From contig JAICKD010000281.1 in the NCBI GenBank assembly GCA_025928125.1, positions 1 to 5,436 on the forward strand: DNA of 5,436 bases. Direction: 5' to 3'. The position numbers were made by a program, and so were the translations under genes. The notes under the pieces were generated by a model, which searched no databases, was not told where the DNA came from, and worked only from the letters and a program-made list of their open reading frames with translations. Source of the DNA: Ktedonobacterales bacterium (GTDB lineage: Bacteria > Chloroflexota > Ktedonobacteria > Ktedonobacterales > JADMIN01). Each line of letters starts with the position of its first letter. Within the stretch, counting starts at the first letter, position 1. This document shows, piece after piece, positions 1 to 4,363 of this stretch.

Positions 1-357
1 ATCACGGACCAGCAGATCGGGCCTCCACGTCTCGCAGAGGGCAACGATATCCGCGGCTTTGTGGCGCGCGTACCACCCAGCGAATCCTTCACGCAGGAGC
101 AGTTTTTCCCGCTCAGCAATATCGGGTATGGCTTCATAGCGTCGCTCCATCGCATCGGTTTCCGGCGTGCTTCCGACGTCGATGCCAGCGGGAAATACCG
201 GAAAGCCCGTCGCCTCGACAGCCGGAATCTGCTGCGGGGCGCAGGCGAAGGCGACACCATGCCCACCAGCCTCGGCGGCCCGCGCCAGCGGAACCAGGGG
301 GTTAAAGTGACCGCTCCCGCCCTCAAAGGTAAAGAGAATACGCATGGGACCGCTCAT
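1..357 (-). CDS. GT1-family (UGT-like) glycosyltransferase, N-terminal 119 codons, cut by window edge
   Basis: This open frame runs from the ATG at 357 to base 1 without a stop, so only the N-terminal domain is present. The protein begins MSGPMRILFTFEGGSGHFNP. The GGSGHxxPLxxLA segment (residues 13-23) straight after a first beta strand (MRILFTF) is the acceptor-domain signature of GT1/GT-B enzymes of the UGT and macrolide-glycosyltransferase type. A second Rossmann strand with GHGVAFAC follows at about residues 32-40. Family members move a sugar from a nucleotide sugar to a small lipophilic acceptor in the cytoplasm. The donor-binding C-terminal half lies outside the window, so neither sugar nor acceptor can be named. 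GGAG at 367-370 lies 9 nt before the ATG and supports this start over the internal Met5. It is the same strand as aroA but 219 bp away with its own strong promoter, so it is probably a separate transcription unit. Confidence 0.82.
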   Translation of the reverse strand, partial: MSGPMRILFTFEGGSGHFNPLVPLARAAEAGGHGVAFACAPQQIPAVEATGFPVFPAGIDVGSTPETDAMERRYEAIPDIAEREKLLLREGFAGWYARHKAADIVALCETWRPDLLVRD

Positions 358-400
358 TCTGTGATGCTCCGCGACTCATATTGATGCATTGGACATCCTG

Positions 401-429
401 ATTATATTCATTGCTTATTACAGTGTCAT
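401..429 (-). promoter_or_regulatory. Sigma70-type promoter for the glycosyltransferase gene
   Basis: Read on the minus strand, ATGACA (424-429, 5 of 6 to TTGACA) is followed by a 17-nt spacer (407-423) and TATAAT (401-406, 6 of 6). The spacer is AT-rich. Transcription would begin near 394, giving a leader of about 37 nt that contains the GGAG ribosome site. This is the strongest housekeeping-type promoter in the window. It points at the glycosyltransferase start and shows that this gene need not depend on readthrough from aroA. Confidence 0.62.
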
Positions 430-445
430 ACGGCGATAACGCATT

Positions 446-463
446 TCATGTGCCATGACTCAT
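446..463. promoter_or_regulatory. Overlapping small palindromes upstream of the glycosyltransferase promoter
   Basis: TCATG-TGC-CATGA (446-458) is a perfect inverted repeat, and ATGACTCAT (455-463) is a second palindrome overlapping it. They lie 17-34 bp upstream of the -35 box. The octamer GACTCATA at 457-464 recurs at 373-380 in the leader of the same gene. The position suits a regulator-binding site, but arms of 4-5 bp can arise by chance and no regulator is identified. Confidence 0.2.
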
Positions 464-484
464 AGCCGCCCTTCTCCCGAAGCG

Positions 485-577
485 TCATGCCGCCACTTCT
501 TTCTCGCTCCTCAGCCATTCCTCGATCACAACGATGATGGTAGCCAGCGCCGTCTCAGCGCCAAGCAGCCGTAAATC
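485..577 (-). pseudogene. Remnant 3' end of a second aroA copy, just after the aroA stop
   Basis: Read on the minus strand from 577, the first nine codons (577-551) encode DLRLLGAET, exactly the nine residues that aroA encodes at 615-589, 38 bp upstream and in another frame. Of the 27 bases 23 match, and all four differences are synonymous (GAC/GAT, CTG/TTA counting two, CTC/CTT). The frame stays open for 21 more codons (ALATIIVVIEEW, then LRSEKEVAA) and stops with TGA at 487-485. No start codon or ribosome site precedes it. Synonymous-only divergence suggests that both copies were once translated. I read it as the leftover C-terminus of another aroA allele after duplication or allelic replacement. 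A decayed short tandem duplication is the alternative. Confidence 0.4.
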
Positions 578-1941
578 TATGCTTCGCGCGTCTCAGCGCC
601 GAGCAGCCGCAGGTCCTCGAAGAACGATGGGTAGCTCTTGGCGACGGCCTCCGCGCCAGTGATGGTCAGCCCCTCGCGAGAGCGCAGCGCGACGAGGGCC
701 AGCGCCTGCGCCAGCCGGTGGTCGTCGTGGGCGTCCACCGTCACGCCACCAGCCACGCCGCCCGGCTGGCCACGCACCACAATCGCGTCGTCGAACGGCT
801 GCGCGTCACAGCCCGCGCGTTGGAGTTCGGCGCAGAGATCGCCGATGCGGTCGCTTTCCTTCAGCCGCAGATTGGCGACATTCTCGAAACGGCTCTCGCC
901 CTCGGCAAAACAGGCGGCAGCCACCAGCACCGGCACGCTATCGATCAGCGGATCGCCGTCCAGCCTCACTGCGCACAAGTGCGCCCCCGCGCCGATGGAC
1001 AGCACGCCGTCAGCCAGCGTCAGCGGCGCGCCCAGAGCCTCCAGCGCCGCCAGCAAGGCAGCGGACTCCGGCCGCGTGGCATCCAGCGAGGCGAGGTGAG
1101 CAGGCTGGCCGAGCAAGAGCGCCGCCACCGTCAGCGCCGCCGCCGACGGCACATCGCCCGGCACGGTTACATCGAGCGCGCGATAGACTTGCCCGCCCGC
1201 GACCGCAAATGCGCGGAGATCGGCAGCCGCCTTGATGTGGATGCCCGCCTCCGCCAGCACGCGCAACGTCGCCCGCACGATATCCGACGAGCGCAGGCCA
1301 TCGGTGACCGTGATGCGCAAGCCCTGGGGTAGCAGTGGGGCCAGGTAGAGCAGCGCGCTGAGATATTGCGAGCTACGCGCGCCGGAGACGGTTACCTCGC
1401 CGCCAGCGGGTGGCCCGCCATGCAGCGTGATTGGCAGCAGCCCGTCTGGCTCCTGGGCATCGGCAGTGATGCCAAGCTGAGCGAGCGCGGCCAGCAAATC
1501 GGCGTTGGGCCGCCGTCCGAGCGAATCAGGATGGTCGGTGGTGAAGGTGATTTCTGGCAAGAGCGCGCCGATGCCCAGCAGCAGCCGCAGCACGGCGCCC
1601 GCGTTGCCCACCGCCAGTGTGTTCTCCGGCGGCTGGCTCAGTCGTCCGCCTGTCCCAGTGATGCGTAGCGCCCAGTCGCCATCCATCTGTGTCTCAGTCA
1701 CATCCGCGCCAAGCGCCCGCAACGCCCGCACCAGCGCCACGGTATCGTCACTCCGCGCGGGGTTGCGCACCAGCGAGACGCCGTCCGCCAGCAGCGCCGC
1801 CAGCAGGTAGCGCAGGGTGTAATACTTCGCGCCCGGTAATGGCAGGCGAACGGCCTGCTCTCGCGCCGTGCCGCCCCGCACGACGACGCGCGTGGGAACA
1901 TGCCAGCTCAGCCCAGCGAGCGGCTCATCCTGATCGGCCAT
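577..1941 (-). CDS. aroA: EPSP synthase (3-phosphoshikimate 1-carboxyvinyltransferase) family protein
   Basis: The predicted protein has 454 residues, slightly longer than the usual ~430. The family reaction moves enolpyruvyl from PEP to shikimate-3-phosphate, the sixth shikimate-pathway step. Retained motifs: PGAK at 36-39 with the K22-equivalent Lys39; R44; GNAG at 112-115; RRP at 143-145; RSSQ at 189-192; D334; NLRLKESDR at 357-365; DAHDDHR at 403-409; and AKSYPSFFEDL at 434-444 with the last catalytic Lys. Deviations: Tyr40 replaces the S3P-contacting Ser in GSKS, SSDIV (218-222) replaces the S-R/K-P-Y-I segment, and Ala116 and Leu120 stand at the E. coli T97 and P101 positions. I chose ATG 1941 because family similarity begins near residue 15. 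ATG 1953 and GTG 1986 are in frame but have no better ribosome site, and 1986 would use up most of the spacer to folD. The family assignment is firm. Whether this is the housekeeping enzyme or a substrate-shifted paralog is open. Confidence 0.88.
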   Translation of the reverse strand: MADQDEPLAGLSWHVPTRVVVRGGTAREQAVRLPLPGAKYYTLRYLLAALLADGVSLVRNPARSDDTVALVRALRALGADVTETQMDGDWALRITGTGGRLSQPPENTLAVGNAGAVLRLLLGIGALLPEITFTTDHPDSLGRRPNADLLAALAQLGITADAQEPDGLLPITLHGGPPAGGEVTVSGARSSQYLSALLYLAPLLPQGLRITVTDGLRSSDIVRATLRVLAEAGIHIKAAADLRAFAVAGGQVYRALDVTVPGDVPSAAALTVAALLLGQPAHLASLDATRPESAALLAALEALGAPLTLADGVLSIGAGAHLCAVRLDGDPLIDSVPVLVAAACFAEGESRFENVANLRLKESDRIGDLCAELQRAGCDAQPFDDAIVVRGQPGGVAGGVTVDAHDDHRLAQALALVALRSREGLTITGAEAVAKSYPSFFEDLRLLGAETREA

Positions 1942-1958
1942 GGCAATACCCATTTCAA

Positions 1959-1967
1959 TGATATAGT
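1959..1967 (+). promoter_or_regulatory. Candidate extended -10 promoter for folD in the aroA-folD spacer
   Basis: TGATATAGT (1959-1967) fits an extended -10 element: TG, one base, then TATAGT (5 of 6 to TATAAT). No convincing -35 lies 16-18 bp upstream. Initiation near 1974 would give a leader of about 40 nt for folD. The minus-strand complement holds only loose -10-like hexamers (TATCAT, TACTAT) for aroA. The 72-bp AT-richer spacer between two divergent genes must carry both promoters unless aroA starts further upstream. Confidence 0.33.
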
Positions 1968-2002
1968 ACGGAACGGCGTCACCCACATTCTACCCAATGT
2001 CT

Positions 2003-2008
2003 GGAAGG
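2003..2008 (+). promoter_or_regulatory. Ribosome binding site that sets the folD start
   Basis: GGAAGG lies 5 nt upstream of ATG 2014. The residues just after this ATG (MDATDATILNGRELA) begin the usual FolD N-terminus, while the 38 residues encoded upstream in frame have no family similarity and lie partly antisense to aroA. Confidence 0.6.
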
Positions 2009-2013
2009 CTGCG

Positions 2014-2862
2014 ATGGACGCGACAGATGCGACGATTCTGAATGGCCGCGAACTGGCCCGGCGCACGATGGATGAACTGCGACGTGAGTCGGAGCGGTTC
2101 GCCCAGGCGCATGACCGCCGCGCATTGCTGCTGCTGGTGGCGGTCGGCGAGAACCCCACGGCGCTGCTCTACGCTGAGCAGGTACAGCGTGCGTGCCTGC
2201 GGACGGGTGTAGACTGCCAGCTCGAACAGTTCCCGGCGGAGATCGATGAGACGACGCTACGGCTGCGGGTGGCGGCTCTCGGCGCGCGCGGTGACGCCGA
2301 CGGCGTGGTGGTGCTGTTGCCGCTGCCTGGGCATATTCGACAGCGGATGGTGACGGAGGTGCTGCCGCCCGAGAAGGATGTGGATGGCCTGGGACCGCGC
2401 AATGCGGGCCACCTGATGCTCGGCTTCCCCAGCTTCGTGCCAAGCACCGCCGATGCCGCCCTCGCCTTGCTGCGGGATGCGGGCGTGGCGCTCCAGGGCC
2501 AGAACGCGGTGGTGGTCGGCAGGAGCAATGTCGGCGGCAAGCCAGCGGGGCTGCTCTTCCTGCGCGAGAACGCGACCGTCACCTTCTGCCACTCGCGCAC
2601 GCCTGATCTGGCCGCCATCACCCGGACAGCCGATATCCTCTTCACCAGTGTCGGTCGCCCCAACTATCTGACGGCGGAGATGATCCGTCCTGGCGCGGTG
2701 GTGCTGGATGCCGGGATGAACGCGGTGGATGGGAGCCTCGTCGGCGACGTGGACTACGAGAGCCTGCGTGCGGTGGCTGGCGCGCTGACACCTGTCCCCG
2801 GCGGGCTGGGGCCGCTGACGCCGCTGATGCTGATCCGCCACACGCTGCTCGGGCCAGACTAA
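2014..2862 (+). CDS. folD: FolD-family methylenetetrahydrofolate dehydrogenase; cyclohydrolase residues not conserved
   Basis: The 282-residue protein has normal FolD length and order. FolD normally oxidises 5,10-methylene-THF to methenyl-THF with NADP and then hydrolyses it to 10-formyl-THF in the cytosol. Retained: VGENP at 42-46, DG before the LPLP strand (96-105), EKDVDG at 120-125, the NADP-loop GRSNVGGKP at 169-177, CHSRT, DAGMN, and TPVPGGLGPLT at 259-269. Ungapped comparison with the family YxxxKxKAC motif gives Y53-AEQ-V57-QRAC, so the catalytic Lys is Val. In the VQLPLP strand the catalytic Gln is Leu101. The PCTPxG motif reads PSTADA (143-148). The dehydrogenase fold should be intact, but cyclohydrolase activity is doubtful. 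GGAAGG at 2003-2008 lies 5 nt before ATG 2014, which rejects the in-frame ATG at 1900 inside aroA. It is divergent from aroA. Confidence 0.88.
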   Translation: MDATDATILNGRELARRTMDELRRESERFAQAHDRRALLLLVAVGENPTALLYAEQVQRACLRTGVDCQLEQFPAEIDETTLRLRVAALGARGDADGVVVLLPLPGHIRQRMVTEVLPPEKDVDGLGPRNAGHLMLGFPSFVPSTADAALALLRDAGVALQGQNAVVVGRSNVGGKPAGLLFLRENATVTFCHSRTPDLAAITRTADILFTSVGRPNYLTAEMIRPGAVVLDAGMNAVDGSLVGDVDYESLRAVAGALTPVPGGLGPLTPLMLIRHTLLGPD

Positions 2863-2910
2863 GCGAGAGTGGATGGAGCGTTTTGGGCGTATTCCTTATT
2901 GAGCCACCAG

Positions 2911-2937
2911 AAACGTTACGCCTTCACGTAAAGTTTT
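2911..2937 (+). terminator. Imperfect hairpin after folD, possible weak terminator
   Basis: AAACGTTACG (2911-2920) pairs with CGTAAAGTTT (2927-2936) around a CCTTCA loop. There are nine pairs and one internal G-A mismatch, and the 3' arm ends in a run of four T (2934-2937). It starts 48 nt after the folD stop. The stem is AT-rich and the T run is short, so it would be a weak intrinsic terminator. It could instead be an operator upstream of the next gene. Confidence 0.3.
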
Positions 2938-3001
2938 AGGATTACTCTTGGGCCATACGCTGCTAAGGACAGATTGAAACTCTCAGGCGAAGGTGTAATC
3001 A

Positions 3002-3136
3002 ATGGCAACCGAGAACGATGATTTGGACGATTTCATCGCGGAATGCACCAGAGAAGATCCCAATTTTCCCGCGATGGTCAAGGCAGCGTCACAGCGCCGC
3101 GAGATTACGCACATGCGAAACACAAGGCGAAAATCC
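3002..3136 (+). other. N-terminal fragment of an XRE/antitoxin-like regulator joined in frame to the GNAT
   Basis: Codons 1-45 carry LDDFIAECTREDPNFPAMV followed by KAASQRREITHMRNTRRKSM. The pattern D(D/E)FIAExTxxDPxFPxxVxxAxxRRxxxxxxRxxRR is what I recall from the start of many small XRE helix-turn-helix proteins of antitoxin type, where it runs into GLSQ and the DNA-binding helices. Here the HTH itself is absent and GNAT sequence follows at once. The segment is AT-richer than the GNAT body and uses codons such as AGA, AGG, ACA and AAA that the body mostly avoids. It has its own ribosome site. I infer a deletion that joined a regulator start to the acetyltransferase; the family match is from memory. 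Confidence 0.42.
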
Positions 3137-3709
3137 ATGACGAGAGACTCAGTGTTTACCACATTCCCTGTCCTGTCAACAATGCGATTGCGGCTGCGAG
3201 CGCTTCGGCCGGATGACGCGGAAGCCATTTTCGCCATCTACTCTGACGAGGAGGCGATGCGCTACTATAACGAGACATTTCAGTCGTTTGCCGAGGCCGA
3301 GGCGTACATCATGCTGCGGCGGGACGAATACGTCCAGCGCCGGGAGATCCGCTGGGGCATCACGCGAGAGGGCGACGACCGCATCATCGGCTCGTGCGGC
3401 TTTCACCACTTCGATGAGGGATACCACGAGGGATACTACCGGGCCGAGACAGGCTATATCCTCAATCGCGCCGACTGGGGTCAGGGCATCATGGCCGAGG
3501 CGCTCTCCGCCATCCTGACCTACGGGTTTACCGAGATGGGGCTGCATCGTATCGAGGCGGTCATCGACATCGCCAACGAGCGCTCAAAGAACCTGCTGCT
3601 CAAGCTCGGCTTCCAGTACGAGGGCAACCTGCGCCAGCGCTTCCTCTTTCGCGGCAGCTTCGAGGACGAATACTACTTCGGCCTGCTCCACGACGAGTGG
3701 CGCCCGTAG
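3002..3709 (+). CDS. GNAT N-acetyltransferase, RimJ/RimL type, with a foreign-looking N-terminus
   Basis: The frame encodes 235 residues. From about residue 55 (FPVLSTMRLRLRALRPDDAE) it is a typical RimJ/RimL-type GNAT. GYILNRADWGQGIMAEAL (151-168) is the motif-A region, with the WGQG acetyl-CoA pyrophosphate loop at 159-162. LHRIEAVIDIANERSKNLL and the following KLGF are motif B. Such enzymes transfer acetyl from acetyl-CoA to protein N-termini or small amines; the substrate cannot be read here. The first 45 residues are not GNAT sequence and resemble the helical lead-in of XRE regulators (separate entry). Two starts are credible: ATG 3002 (GAAGG at 2989-2993, 8 nt away) and ATG 3137 (AAGG at 3124-3127, 9 nt away). 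The second would yield a normal 190-residue GNAT. The stop lies 3 bp from the end of the convergent lrp-type gene. Confidence 0.85.
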   Translation: MATENDDLDDFIAECTREDPNFPAMVKAASQRREITHMRNTRRKSMTRDSVFTTFPVLSTMRLRLRALRPDDAEAIFAIYSDEEAMRYYNETFQSFAEAEAYIMLRRDEYVQRREIRWGITREGDDRIIGSCGFHHFDEGYHEGYYRAETGYILNRADWGQGIMAEALSAILTYGFTEMGLHRIEAVIDIANERSKNLLLKLGFQYEGNLRQRFLFRGSFEDEYYFGLLHDEWRP

Positions 3710-3712
3710 CTC

Positions 3713-4216
3713 TCAGGCGCTCTCAGCAGTCTCGCGCTCTTGCTCCTCCTGTGGCAGCGTGGTTGGGCTGATAGCGCGATGTTGCAGCGGCGAGGCGAGC
3801 ACAATCGACGTGTTCGGCCAGCCATAGGGCATGAGCCGCGCGATCACCGATTGCAGGTGCGAGACCGAGGAGACGACGACAGTCAGCGACATACAATCGT
3901 CGCCGGTGATGTCGTGGCATTCGATGATCTCCGGGCAGTCCTCGATGACGGCCATGATGCGCTCGTGGGTCACGTTCGCCCCCTTGAAGCGGATGATCGC
4001 GGTGAGCGAGAGGCCCAGCTTCGCCGGATTCACCGTCGCGTGATAGCCGGTGATGATCCCTGCCGCCTCCAGCCGCCGGATGCGGTCGGCCACCGCTGGC
4101 GGCGTCAGCCCCACACGCCGCCCAAGGTCCGCGTAGGAGCTGCGCGCATTCTCCTGGAGCGCGCAGAGCAGCGCCCACCCCGTCTCGTCCAGCAACTTCT
4201 CAGGATCGTTAGTCAT
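3713..4216 (-). CDS. Lrp/AsnC-family transcriptional regulator
   Basis: The 167-residue protein has the standard two-part Lrp layout. Residues 8-57 form the winged HTH: LLDETGWALLCALQENAR, then YADLGRRVGLTPPAVADRIRRLEAAGIITGY, with the recognition helix near 38-50. Residues about 70-145 form the RAM domain, which binds an amino acid and mediates oligomerisation; DITGDDCMSL (102-111) and the YGWPNTSIVLASP strand (131-143) are its recognisable parts. The last ~15 residues are a Glu-rich tail. A GAAGG (4229-4233) lies 12 nt before the ATG, a long spacing. The gene diverges from an amino-acid permease 147 bp away, so the local role is probably control of that transporter in response to an amino acid, and of itself. 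The ligand cannot be read from the sequence. Confidence 0.92.
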   Translation of the reverse strand: MTNDPEKLLDETGWALLCALQENARSSYADLGRRVGLTPPAVADRIRRLEAAGIITGYHATVNPAKLGLSLTAIIRFKGANVTHERIMAVIEDCPEIIECHDITGDDCMSLTVVVSSVSHLQSVIARLMPYGWPNTSIVLASPLQHRAISPTTLPQEEQERETAESA

Positions 4217-4273
4217 AGGGATATTCTACCTTCTCTTTGCGCTTCAATCGCCACATTTGCTTTGCGAATCCCA

Positions 4274-4302
4274 TTCACATCTCACATGTACTTTTCTATC
4301 AT
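4274..4302 (+). promoter_or_regulatory. Sigma70-type promoter for the permease gene
   Basis: TTCACA (4274-4279, 5 of 6 to TTGACA), a 17-nt spacer (4280-4296) and TATCAT (4297-4302, 5 of 6 to TATAAT) point toward the permease. Initiation near 4309 would give a leader of about 55 nt. The -35 and spacer contain a direct repeat TCACAT at 4275-4280 and 4282-4287, overlapping the palindrome ACATGT at 4284-4289. This is a suitable place for the divergent Lrp-type regulator to act, though Lrp sites are too degenerate to call. Confidence 0.55.
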
Positions 4303-4345
4303 ATCATCACGCAACTCTTGCCAGCTATCGCCGGTTTCTCTCTCC

Positions 4346-4351
4346 GAGGAG
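4346..4351 (+). promoter_or_regulatory. Ribosome binding site of the permease gene
   Basis: GAGGAG is a strong anti-16S match and lies 12 nt before ATG 4364. The closer GTG at 4351 is out of frame with the permease, so ATG 4364 is the start. The long 12-nt spacing is shared with the divergent lrp gene. Confidence 0.55.
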
Positions 4352-4363
4352 TGAATAGAACTT

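Noticed and set aside
61..384. Plus-strand open frame of 107 codons at the left edge
   Set aside because: The minus strand encodes a continuous glycosyltransferase N-terminus with GGSGHFNP, a ribosome site and a strong promoter.
638..1810. Long plus-strand open frames across aroA, including 718-1332
   Set aside because: High GC in the third codon position of aroA keeps the opposite strand free of stops. The products are low-complexity Arg/Ala/Ser/His-rich sequences without domains.
1942..1986. GTG at 1986 or ATG at 1953 as the aroA start
   Set aside because: Neither has a better ribosome site, the added residues are not EPSPS-like, and the 1986 start would use most of the spacer needed for divergent promoters. 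ATG 1953 is not strictly excluded.
1900..2013. In-frame ATG at 1900 that would lengthen FolD by 38 residues
   Set aside because: The extra residues have no FolD similarity and overlap aroA antisense, and GGAAGG sits 5 nt before ATG 2014, where family similarity begins.
2169..2841. Minus-strand open frames across folD
   Set aside because: Shadow frames of a clear FolD family gene; the predicted products show no family features.
3740..4354. Plus-strand open frame of 204 codons across the lrp gene
   Set aside because: It is antisense to a textbook Lrp/AsnC protein, and its product is Arg/His/Asp-rich without a domain.
4217..4363. A promoter for the lrp gene on the minus strand
   Set aside because: Hexamers such as TATGAT and TACATG occur, but none has an acceptable -35 at 16-18 bp. 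The TAGAAT nearest the gene lies too close to its ATG.
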